Positions 1-6,082 of a stretch of 11,112 nucleotides of DNA are shown here, one piece after another. The stretch spans positions 1-11,112 of the forward strand of contig CAMCTC010000139.1 of assembly GCA_945878355.1 (NCBI GenBank), in the 5' to 3' direction. The DNA comes from Bordetella parapertussis (GTDB lineage: Bacteria; Pseudomonadota; Gammaproteobacteria; Burkholderiales; Burkholderiaceae_C). How positions within the stretch are numbered: the first letter of the stretch is position 1; each line of letters begins with the position of its first letter. The notes beneath the pieces were generated by a model. That model was not told the DNA's origin. It ran no database searches and was given only the letters and a program-made list of their open reading frames with translations. Both the position numbers and the translations under genes were made by a program.

Positions 1-1
1 C

Positions 2-58
2 AAGATGAAGGATCAGCTTCCTGGACTTTTCGTCTATTGGCGGACCCATGGAGCGTAA
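2..58 (+). CDS. Group II intron reverse transcriptase/maturase, C-terminal end (partial)
   Basis: An open frame enters from the window's left edge and gives about 18 residues ending PGLFVYWRTHGA before a TAA stop. It ends 13 bases before a canonical domain V. That is where the intron-encoded protein of bacterial group II introns stops, because the gene lies in domain IV. The G-L-F-x-x-W pattern resembles the end of the maturase DNA-binding/endonuclease region, but so short a stretch proves little alone. Position is the main argument. The protein would be the multifunctional reverse transcriptase and splicing maturase of the intron. Everything upstream, including the catalytic YADD region, is outside the window. 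Confidence 0.6.
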   Translation, partial: KMKDQLPGLFVYWRTHGA

Positions 59-71
59 GGTTGGATAACGG

Positions 72-105
72 GAGCCGTGTAAACCGAGAGGTTTACGCAC
101 GGTTC
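72..105 (+). ncRNA. Group II intron domain V (catalytic hairpin)
   Basis: This 34-nt hairpin has an 8-bp lower stem (GAGCCGTG with CACGGTTC, including one G-U), a 2-nt bulge, a 6-bp upper stem and a GAGA loop. All diagnostic elements of domain V are present with no disruptive substitution, so the ribozyme core seen here looks competent. Confidence 0.88.
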
Positions 106-184
106 TGCGAGAGGCTCAGGGTGAAATCCCCTGGGTCTACTTACCACACACCTTCACGAACCAGAGTCTTTCAACCGCCGGGCC

Positions 185-811
185 ATGACCCGGCAAATCA
201 CGCCGCAATCTTTAGCCGACGTCGCACTAGTCGATGGGCCAACCGCCGCCGCTACGGGCAGCATGTCGATATCTTGGTGGCACACGGAAGTGGCTGGTGG
301 CCGAGCGCCACAGCCTGTTATCCGTGAGCCCCGCTGTACGCGTTGGCTCGTCGCTGAGGTCCGTGCGTTTTGGGTGGCTCGTGCCCAAGCTCTCCTGGAA
401 GAGCTGGTGGGAGGGGTCTTCTTGGATGCTGACCGGCTAATACCTCTCGCGCGCGGCATGGCACTGGCCCAAGAACGGGTCAGGCCACGGATTCCCAGGG
501 GGGAAGCAGATCGCATCGTCAGAGAGCTAGTTGCTGCAGCCACGGCGATCAATGCCAGGACCGGAGCGCGAGTGTTCGTCGAGCGACTCGAAGTCTTCGG
601 CAGCTACCTCTCGGACAGAGCTGACCTCGGTGACGTCGATGTCATCGCGATCATTCCCCTGCCGGATGACTGCATTCCGGAAGACATGGAAGAGAGGGAC
701 GAGGTTTCGGCGTCGCTGCAGGTATCGGACTACGTGAGCCTGACCGATGAGTTTGATCATGTGGCTGCGGGTGCAGACAAGGAGGTGATCTTCATCCGCG
801 ATCCGGAGTAG
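185..811 (+). CDS. AlpA-like HTH domain fused to a minimal nucleotidyltransferase
   Basis: A 208-residue protein with two recognisable parts. Residues about 14-66 resemble an AlpA/excisionase-type winged HTH: a TAAATGSMSISWW recognition region, then RAPQPVIREPRCTRW, and a closing helix VAEVRAFW. Residues about 105-208 look like a minimal nucleotidyltransferase, with G139-S140 in VFGSYL, then D150-V-D152, matching the GS-x(9-11)-DxD signature for NTP and metal binding. MNT proteins often act as toxin-antitoxin antitoxins or AMP-transferases; AlpA proteins regulate mobile-element genes. The frame stays open upstream through the whole 3' exon of the intron (145-184), and the ATG at 185 has no clear ribosome-binding site, so the true start may lie upstream and have been separated by the intron. 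Its last 20 bases overlap the convergent HTH pseudogene. The domain calls are fairly secure; the role of the fusion is unknown. Confidence 0.68.
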   Translation: MTRQITPQSLADVALVDGPTAAATGSMSISWWHTEVAGGRAPQPVIREPRCTRWLVAEVRAFWVARAQALLEELVGGVFLDADRLIPLARGMALAQERVRPRIPRGEADRIVRELVAAATAINARTGARVFVERLEVFGSYLSDRADLGDVDVIAIIPLPDDCIPEDMEERDEVSASLQVSDYVSLTDEFDHVAAGADKEVIFIRDPE

Positions 812-1275
812 CGACGACATCGTTGGGGCTCGCTATGCCCGCCCGCATCCTTTGCTCATCCCACAGCGCGGGCGGGTCGACCGCCAGGTCAAACAGCGTG
901 ACGTGGTTGGGCATGGCATCGTCTAGGATGGCGGCCACGATATCTGGCGCCAGTGTGGTCAGGTTGACCATCCGGCTGACATAGCTGTTGTCGATACCCT
1001 CGCGCGTGGCGATCTCTCTCAGTGAATTGGCCTCACCCGACACCAGCATCGCCAGCCATCGGTGACCTCTGGCCAGTGCCAGCTGCAACGGCGTGGTGGC
1101 CGTGTCCCAGGGTCTGATCTTGGTTGGTTCGCCCGTCAACCGGGTCGATCGGTAACGTGACCAGCTTGCGCCCGCTGCGGCGTTTGATCCGGATCGGCAC
1201 CGACAGCGTCACCCGCCCGTCGCTGGCAGCGATGACTGTCGTCTCGCCGGTCCTCTGGATGCTCGTCTCGCTCAT
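792..1275 (-). pseudogene. Recombinase-associated HTH protein, frameshifted
   Basis: Two minus-strand frames together make one protein. The N-terminal part starts at the ATG at 1275 (MSETSIQRTGETTVIAAS, then SVPIRIKRRSGRKLVTLP). The C-terminal part lies in another frame, from about 1139 to the stop at 792, and contains LALARGHRWLAML, a helix-turn-helix (SLREIATREGIDNSYVSRMV), then LTTLAPDIVAAILDD and VDPPALW. This composition matches the small HTH protein usually encoded directly downstream of a large serine recombinase. The reading frame is lost between about 1125 and 1165 by one net base. The ATG overlaps the recombinase's original TGA as ATGA, so the gene was translationally coupled. The final residues (from about SPNDVV on) may be read through the element's left edge. 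It could instead be a sequencing indel. Confidence 0.7.
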
Positions 1276-2625
1276 GCTGCTTCTTCCTCTGGCAGGCGCT
1301 CAGCCGCGGGCAGCAACTCCAGCGCCACGCGTTCGACCCCGTTGGCTCGCAGCTGGACCTCCAGGTTGTTGGGCGAGATGATGACCTTCTCGACCATCAG
1401 CTTGACGATCCGCGTCTGCTCGGCCGGGAAGAGCTGGTCCTATATCGCATCGAGCCGCAGCATGGCGACGGAGACCTTGGCCTCGTCCAGCGTCGGATCC
1501 AGCTGACGTGCACGAGGCAGTACGTCGGCCAGCATCTCCGGCGCCCGCAGCGTCGAGCGCAACTGGTCCAGCACCGCCGACTCCAACTCCGCGGCCGGCA
1601 GCTGCGGCAGGCCCGACGCCCCCGCGTGCTCCTTGGCATCGCGTTGTGGCACGTAGTACCTGTAGCGGCGACCGTTGGGCTTGATGACGTGGTGTGGCGA
1701 CATCGCTCGCCCATCGCTGCCGAAGACCAGGCCCTTGAGCAACTGTGGCACCGTGGCACGCGTGGTGTTACCACGGACCCGGCCATTGGTCGCCAGGATA
1801 GTGTGCACCTCGCCCCAGACGTCCCGGCTGATGATCGCTGGGTGCTCGCCCTGAACCCACTCATCGCGGTGCTTCAGCTCGCCCAGGTAGGTCCGGTTGT
1901 GGATCAGCTTGTAGATCAGCGTCTTGTCGATCGGCTTGCCGTCGCGCACCCGGCCATCCTGCGTGGTCCAGGACTTCGAAGTGGCTCCGTCCAGCGTCAG
2001 TTCCTTGACGAGCAGCGTGTGACCCGAGTTCGACGAATCGCCGGAAGATGTGGCGGACCAGCTTCGCCTCGGCTTCGTTGGGCACCAAGCGCCGGTTCTT
2101 GACGTCGTAGCCGAGTGTCGGAATGCCGCCCATCCAGATGCCCTTGCGTTTGCTGGCGGCGAACTTGTCGCGGATGCGCTCGCCGGTGACCTCGCGCTCG
2201 AACTGCGCGAATGACAGCAGGACGTTCAGCATCAGCCGACCCATCGAGGTCGTCGTGTTGAACTGCTGCGTCACCGACACGAACGACACGCCGCGGCGCT
2301 CGAACACCTCGACCATCTTCGAGAAGTCGGCCAGGCTGCGAGTCAGGCGGTCGATCTTGTAGACCACCACCACGTCGATCTTGCCAGCATCGATGTCGGC
2401 CAGGAGGCGCTTGATCGTCGGGCGCTCCATGTGTCCGCCCGAGTACGCGGGGTCGTCATAGTCGTCTGTGACCGGGATCCATCCCTCGGCCCGCTGGCTG
2501 GCGATGTAGGCGTGGCCGGCATCGCGCTGGGCGTCGATCGAGTTGTATTCCTGGTCCATGCCCTCGTCGGTCGACTTGCGGGTGTAGACCGCGCAGCGCA
2601 GGCGCCGCTTCAGCGTCTCAGTCAT
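1272..2625 (-). pseudogene. Large serine recombinase (resolvase/invertase family), frameshifted and with an internal stop
   Basis: The start is the ATG at 2625, preceded on the minus strand by a strong ribosome-binding site (AGGGAGG). The N-terminal resolvase domain is well preserved: YTRKS with catalytic Ser18, YKIDRLTRSLADF, and MGRLMLNVLLSFAQFERE followed by a long helix. This is the serine recombinase fold that cuts DNA through a 5' phosphoserine. Near 2015-2026 the frame shifts. The recombinase DNA-binding domain continues in the second frame (LLVKELTLDG, then TLIYKLIHNRTYLGELKHR, HPAIISRDVW, LLKGLVF). That frame hits TAG at 1440-1442, where the context DAI-stop-DQLFPAEQ implies an original Trp (TGG). 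Downstream of the stop the same frame stays open (IVKLMVEKVIISPNNLEVQL...) to the original TGA at 1272-1274. Repaired, it would be about 450 residues, normal for the large serine recombinase/DUF4368-like class. Confidence 0.85.
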
Positions 2626-2706
2626 CGCTGGCCTCCCTTCTTCGCCTTCTGCTTCGGCGTCGAGATCGGCTTGATGCCGAAGAACACGGGGCCCGACCAT
2701 CGGGTG
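2622..2706 (-). pseudogene. DUF2924-type protein, C-terminal remnant
   Basis: On the minus strand, immediately upstream of the recombinase, a frame reads TRWSGPVFFGIKPISTPKQ... and ends KKGGQR at a TGA that overlaps the recombinase ATG as ATGA. A WSGPxFFGxK motif and a basic tail are typical of the C-terminus of DUF2924 proteins, which regularly precede this recombinase type. Upstream of about 2697-2710 the similarity to that family ends and the sequence reads as part of the plus-strand S1-domain gene. Only about 28 codons therefore remain. The assignment rests on context and one short motif. Confidence 0.5.
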
Positions 2707-3621
2707 GGCGCGCGAGTCACCGTCGAAGTGTTGCGTGTCGTCGGTGAGCTCTACGCCGGTCCTCATTCGATAGTGCTGCAGCTGCCTGATGTCGCTGACG
2801 CAATCTGGTCTGCAGTCCAGCAGCGGCATGCGGTCGGATCGATGGTCAGCGGATCGATTGTTTGGCGAGGTGTCGGGGGATCTGTGCTCGCGATGCCGGA
2901 GGGAGCATCAGGCTGGCTTCCAGATTCCGAGCTGACGTTGCCGCAAGGCGACCGATCCGTCCGGGAGTCACTGATGGTTGGACAGCAGATGCAGGTGCAG
3001 GTCGTCGGCTATGCGCATCAGTACCGGCGCCTCCTGCTGAGTCTTCGGCAGACGGAGGAGCACGGCGCTGACGGGTCGGTCATCGAGACTCAATGTCCTG
3101 TGGGGGCCGTCGTGGAGGGAGCCGTCGTTTGGGTCGGTACCGGAGGGGCCGTTATCGGGATGCCCGACGGATCGTCGGGCTGGCTCGCAGATGGTGAGCT
3201 CAGCTGGTCGCGCGGCGATCGATCGGCTCGCGACTCGCTTGTCATCGGGAAGGTGATCCGACTTCGAGTTGTTGGATTCGATCAGGAGCACAAAAAGCTG
3301 CTGCTGAGCCTTATGCAGGTTGAGGGTCATCCTATCGATCGGGTTGATGAGTCCGCCTTTGTGGGAACCGCGCACAGAGGGGTTGTGGCCAATGTCGTGG
3401 ACTACGGCGCATTTGTCCGGTTGCCAATCGGGCTTGATGGACTGCTTCATACCAGCGACTTTCCGGATGGGCTGCAGCCATCAAAGGGGGATGTCCTGGA
3501 GGTCCGAGTCAGGAGCATGGACAAGGAGCGCAGGCGTGTCGCTTTGGCCTACGTCGGAGGTCCCGACGGACATCCGATCACCCCGAAGCTCGGACGGGAC
3601 GGTTCTTCTCCTGACAGCTGA
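2674..3621 (+). CDS. S1-domain RNA-binding protein, 5'-truncated
   Basis: The frame encodes three clear S1 (OB-fold RNA-binding) repeats, at residues about 54-126, 143-214 and 230-294 counted from the ATG at 2674. Repeats 1 and 2 are close copies: both have MP-x-G-x-SGWL, then GDRS-x-R-x-SL, and end LLLSL-x-Q. Repeat 3 is a standard S1 domain (VDYGAFVRLP, GLDGLLHTSD, MDKERRRVALAYV). Residues about 11-37 look like the last two strands of a further S1 repeat, so the original protein was longer. The ATG at 2674 has only a weak Shine-Dalgarno and lies in sequence belonging to the DUF2924 remnant on the other strand. The frame is open still further upstream, but that part is antisense to the recombinase. 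I infer that the native 5' end was replaced at about 2697-2710. Function beyond RNA binding is unknown, and expression is doubtful. Confidence 0.65.
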   Translation: MPKNTGPDHRVGARVTVEVLRVVGELYAGPHSIVLQLPDVADAIWSAVQQRHAVGSMVSGSIVWRGVGGSVLAMPEGASGWLPDSELTLPQGDRSVRESLMVGQQMQVQVVGYAHQYRRLLLSLRQTEEHGADGSVIETQCPVGAVVEGAVVWVGTGGAVIGMPDGSSGWLADGELSWSRGDRSARDSLVIGKVIRLRVVGFDQEHKKLLLSLMQVEGHPIDRVDESAFVGTAHRGVVANVVDYGAFVRLPIGLDGLLHTSDFPDGLQPSKGDVLEVRVRSMDKERRRVALAYVGGPDGHPITPKLGRDGSSPDS

Positions 3622-3718
3622 CGGCAGCGGACTGGCTCTGACGGTCTTGGCGGAGGGAGGCAAGCCAGGTGCAGCCTGACGCCGGCTGCGTGGCGACAGT
3701 CCAGAAGCCCTTCCTCGT

Positions 3719-3756
3719 GGTTTAAAAAACCTGTAAAATAACGTCTCTTTTAAACC
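3719..3756. promoter_or_regulatory. Inverted-repeat operator upstream of the XRE-ImmA/PIN module
   Basis: GGTTTAAAA at 3719-3727 and TTTTAAACC at 3748-3756 form a perfect 9-bp inverted repeat with a 20-bp spacer. The spacer holds a -10-like TAAAAT (3734-3739); the -35 region is weak. The AT-rich block stands out from the surrounding GC-rich DNA. The arrangement fits autoregulation by the downstream XRE protein: dimers on two half-sites flanking the -10 element would block transcription. Binding by that protein is inferred. Confidence 0.55.
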
Positions 3757-3763
3757 AAACATC

Positions 3764-3768
3764 GGAGG
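3764..3768 (+). promoter_or_regulatory. Ribosome-binding site of the XRE-ImmA gene
   Basis: GGAGG, followed by GGTC, precedes the ATG at 3773 and fixes the start of the XRE-ImmA protein. Confidence 0.65.
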
Positions 3769-3772
3769 GGTC

Positions 3773-4852
3773 ATGATCGGGGACCGCATTCGGCAGGCCC
3801 GTCTGGCCGCGGGGCTCACCCTCGACGCCCTGGGTGAGAAGGTCGGCGTCACTCATACGGCGATCCAGAAGTACGAGAAGGGGATCCTGACTCCGCCTTC
3901 TTCGCAGCTCCTGAAGCTGGCTCGTGCTTGCGGGACACGTGTTGAATACTTCTTCCGTACCCGCGAGGTGGAGCTACTCGAGCCGGAATTCCGGCGTCTT
4001 GCCACCTTCGGTAAGACGGCTCAAGAGGCGCTGAAGATCAAGGCGGTTGAGCTCATCGAGAAGCGCGTTGAGCTTCTTGGGTTCTTCCCCGAGTCGCCCA
4101 TCCTGCGATTCGAGGCACCTGAGGGCCTACCTCACCAGGTCAACGATCTCGACGAACTGGAGAATTTTGCAGACCAGGTGCGAGAAGCCTGGAAGCTGGG
4201 CCTCAATCCGATCGGCGATCTGACAGACACCCTGGAGACCTTGGGTCTGTTGGTCATCGTTGTTGACGAAGCGAATCCAGGGTTCTCGGGGCTAACCGCG
4301 ACTGCGCGAACGTCCGATGGACGGACATACCCCATCGTCGCCGTGTCGTCCCGATGGCCAGGTGATCGACAGCGATTCACGCTCGCGCATGAACTGGGGC
4401 ACCTACTGCTGTCTGGTCGTCTGGCCGCTGGTATCAACGAAGAGAAGGCCTGTGATCGGTTTGCCGGCGCGTTCCTGGCGCCAAAGGCTGCGGTCGTACA
4501 GCTGCTGGGCCAAGCTCGGCGTGGAATTGAGTGGCAAGAGCTCTTTGCCCTGAAGCACGAGTTCGGCTTGAGCATGGCCGGCTGGCTCCAGCGGGCAAAG
4601 CAGTGTGGTGTTCTCCCTGACGCCGCCCACCTTGCTCTCTGGAAGCGGTTCTCCTCGAAAGGGTGGCGCAAGAACGAGCCTGGCGAGCCGGTGCCGCGTG
4701 AACATCCTCGACTGTTCGAGCAGCTCGTCTATCGAGCCTTGGGGGAGCAGTACGTCTCCGAGTCCAAGGCCGCGGAGCTTCTTGGCATCCCCATGATGCG
4801 CTTCCACAAGGAGCGTCAGCTGGAGTCGGTGGATGCTGCTACTCATCAGTGA
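3773..4852 (+). CDS. XRE-family HTH / ImmA-IrrE-type metallopeptidase (antitoxin-like)
   Basis: A 359-residue protein. Residues about 3-60 form an XRE helix-turn-helix (IRQARLAAGLTLDALGEKVG, THTAIQKYEKG, then LLKLARACG). Residues about 150-245 are the ImmA/IrrE zinc-protease domain, with the catalytic HELGH at 206-210 and a downstream EEKACDRFAGAFLAP (223-237) supplying the third zinc ligand. The C-terminal 120 residues include a second possible HTH near 328-346 (VSESKAAELLGIPMMRF). This architecture is known from phage-repressor anti-repressors and from COG2856-type antitoxins. It is the first gene of a two-gene unit: its last 20 bases overlap the PIN gene. Presumed role: represses its own promoter and neutralises the PIN nuclease, with the protease domain allowing regulated release. 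All active-site residues are present. The family assignment is secure; the antitoxin role is inferred from context. Confidence 0.88.
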   Translation: MIGDRIRQARLAAGLTLDALGEKVGVTHTAIQKYEKGILTPPSSQLLKLARACGTRVEYFFRTREVELLEPEFRRLATFGKTAQEALKIKAVELIEKRVELLGFFPESPILRFEAPEGLPHQVNDLDELENFADQVREAWKLGLNPIGDLTDTLETLGLLVIVVDEANPGFSGLTATARTSDGRTYPIVAVSSRWPGDRQRFTLAHELGHLLLSGRLAAGINEEKACDRFAGAFLAPKAAVVQLLGQARRGIEWQELFALKHEFGLSMAGWLQRAKQCGVLPDAAHLALWKRFSSKGWRKNEPGEPVPREHPRLFEQLVYRALGEQYVSESKAAELLGIPMMRFHKERQLESVDAATHQ

Positions 4853-5327
4853 TGCGAACATCCTGATCGACATGGAGGCTGGGCGGCTCATGGAGCGGCT
4901 GTTCCAGCTTCCGATGCAGTTCGCGATGCCTGACATCCTGTACTGGGAAGAGATCGAGCCCGGGACCCCAGGGCTGGAGGCCCAAGGCTTACGGATCTTG
5001 GAGGTCACGGGGGAGTACGTCAGGTATGCGTCGGAGTTGCCCGGCAAGTACGGTACTGAGCCTAGTCCAAACGACTACCTGGCCTTGGCGCTTGCCAAGC
5101 AGGAAGGCTGCCCGCTTCTGACAGGCGATCAAGGCCTCAAGGCTGCGGCCCAGGCGGAAGATGTGACAGTCATGGGCACCGTCTGGCTGCTCCGAACGAT
5201 GGTCGAGAACCATCTGCTCAGCGTGGACGAAGCCATTGCCGCACTTGCGTTGATGAAAGAAGGCAAGCGGCGCCTGCCCTGGACAGATGCCGAACGCATC
5301 CTTAATGGTCTCCGCGAAGGCGCATAG
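4833..5327 (+). CDS. PIN-domain nuclease (toxin of the XRE-ImmA module)
   Basis: A 164-residue PIN-like protein. The acidic metal-binding residues are in the expected order: D7 in LLLISDANILID, E39/E40 in YWEEIEPG, D81 in SPNDYLALALA, and D99 in LLTGDQGL. PIN domains are Mg-dependent ribonucleases, and most bacterial examples are toxins. A short purine-rich GGAG lies about 8 bases before the ATG at 4833, which is inside the upstream gene, so the two are probably translationally coupled. The C-terminal extension (about 120-164) includes LSVDEAIAALALMKEGKRRLPW, often seen in this PIN subgroup. The sequence is intact. The RNA target is unknown. Confidence 0.82.
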   Translation: MLLLISDANILIDMEAGRLMERLFQLPMQFAMPDILYWEEIEPGTPGLEAQGLRILEVTGEYVRYASELPGKYGTEPSPNDYLALALAKQEGCPLLTGDQGLKAAAQAEDVTVMGTVWLLRTMVENHLLSVDEAIAALALMKEGKRRLPWTDAERILNGLREGA

Positions 5328-5362
5328 CCATTCACCGCATCCAGTAGCGGGCTGGTGCGGAC

Positions 5363-5470
5363 GTGGGTTCGATTGACAAATATGGAATCGAACTGGCGGC
5401 AATCCTGGCGGCAGGCATCGCGGCAGTGATCCGGTCAAGCTGCTACGATTCCGCGCAAGAAAGGGGCTGA
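5363..5470 (+). other. Small GTG-initiated open frame, doubtful
   Basis: A 35-codon frame (VGSIDKYGIELAAILAAGIA...) shortly downstream of the PIN gene. It has a hydrophobic, alanine-rich centre, no good ribosome-binding site and no family I recognise. It overlaps the inverted repeat at 5367-5393. It is more likely a gene remnant or chance frame than a working gene. Confidence 0.15.
5367..5393. repeat. 8-bp perfect inverted repeat
   Basis: GTTCGATT (5367-5374) and AATCGAAC (5386-5393) are separated by 11 bases and contain a consensus -35-like TTGACA (5373-5378). No matching -10 element is seen at the right distance. It could be an operator, a short RNA hairpin or a recombination-site fragment. 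Confidence 0.4.
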
Positions 5471-5562
5471 TCCGCACCGTTCGGCACGGGTTTGCGCCGG
5501 TTGTGAAGCGCCGAGTTAGCTAGGTTTGGCGCGGGTTACGGGCCCACCACCATAATGTGAAA

Positions 5563-5593
5563 TCCCAACCCCTATCCGGTTGGGAATTTTTTT
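5563..5593 (+). terminator. Rho-independent terminator (plus strand)
   Basis: CCCAACC (5564-5570) pairs with GGTTGGG (5578-5584) around a 7-base loop and is followed by AATTTTTTT. This is a classic intrinsic terminator reading rightwards. The only complete gene pair upstream in this direction is the XRE-ImmA/PIN module, about 235 bases away. Confidence 0.7.
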
Positions 5594-5631
5594 GCCCGTT
5601 CCCCCTGTGTTTGCGCGGTTTCCGGCCTTGT

Positions 5632-5739
5632 CCTCTTGAGCATGGCCCTCCGGAAGTCGCCGTTCCAGGCGTGCTTTCCGCCGTTTTTCTCTCTCTCTCT
5701 GTTCTCTGCGGCCCTCTTGAGCATTCAAGGCTCGAAGTC
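5632..5739. repeat. Diverged direct repeat with an 81-bp period
   Basis: CCTCTTGAGCAT occurs at 5632-5643 and 5713-5724, and in both copies GAAGTCG ends 16 bases later. Between the two lies a pyrimidine tract (a run of CT dinucleotides around 5690-5707). A related pair, GGCGCGGGTTACGGGCC (from about 5528) and GGCGCGGGTTTGCGGGCC (from about 5747), flanks this block. It looks like decayed duplicated non-coding sequence. Confidence 0.4.
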
Positions 5740-5819
5740 GTGTGTTGGCGCGGGTTTGCGGGCCATCGGTTTGCTTCTTCGCTTGCTCTAGCGGGCGCGA
5801 CCGAGACAGCGAATGGCGC

Positions 5820-5840
5820 AAAAAAACCGCCTTGCGGCGG
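5820..5840 (-). terminator. Rho-independent terminator (minus strand)
   Basis: On the minus strand CCGCC-GCAA-GGCGG is followed by seven T. This is a compact, stable intrinsic terminator reading leftwards. No intact minus-strand gene is seen to its right before hsdM, so it probably belonged to a gene now lost. Confidence 0.65.
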
Positions 5841-6082
5841 CGGGTCGGTGCGGCACGGATATCAGCGCCAGCCTGCCACCAGCGCTTCACGTTGGGCCAG
5901 TCGTCAGCGCTGCATCGTTGCCCATCTTGGCGATGGCGACATTCCGGTAGTGACTGCATTCTCTGGGCCTGACCAAACGCCTGCCCGCCTTTGGCCAGCA
6001 AGGTCAGCCACCCTTGGCGATACCATGTCTCCAGCGCTGAGCGTCGCGCATCACCTCTCACATCCACCCCACCACACCCACC
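5841..6082. other. Non-coding stretch before hsdM
   Basis: I see no plus-strand gene here. On the minus strand short open stretches (for example one ending AQREALVAGWR at a stop near 5862) could be the frayed end of a gene that used the terminator at 5820-5840, but none is long enough to name. The bases just before the hsdM ATG are pyrimidine-rich with repeated CCACC and no Shine-Dalgarno. Confidence 0.35.

Larger units (their letters stand above)
1..144 (+). mobile_element. Group II intron, 3' end (domains V and VI)
   Basis: Domain V is at 72-105, exactly 34 nt. It starts GAGCCGTG and ends CACGGTTC, with an upper stem TAAACC/GGTTTA, a GAGA (GNRA) tetraloop and a two-base CG bulge on the 3' strand. 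The AGC triad at 73-75 is the catalytic metal-binding element of the ribozyme. Domain VI follows at about 109-140, with a CAGGG/CCCTG stem and a candidate branch-point A at 139. The 3' splice site is most likely after ...TTAC at 144, since group II introns end in AY. The exact end could be off by a few bases. The 5' end and most of the intron lie outside the window, so the insertion site cannot be reconstructed here. Confidence 0.88.

Noticed and set aside
2431..2673. Upstream extension of the S1-domain frame
   Set aside because: This part is exactly antisense to the well-supported resolvase domain and carries no S1 features.
5690..5710. CT-dinucleotide run as a phase-variation tract
   Set aside because: No open gene spans it, so slippage would have no coding effect that I can see.
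5572..5724. Minus-strand 50-codon frame starting MLKRAAENRERE
   Set aside because: It overlaps the terminator stem, has no ribosome-binding site, and its repeated MLKR comes from the direct repeat in the DNA.
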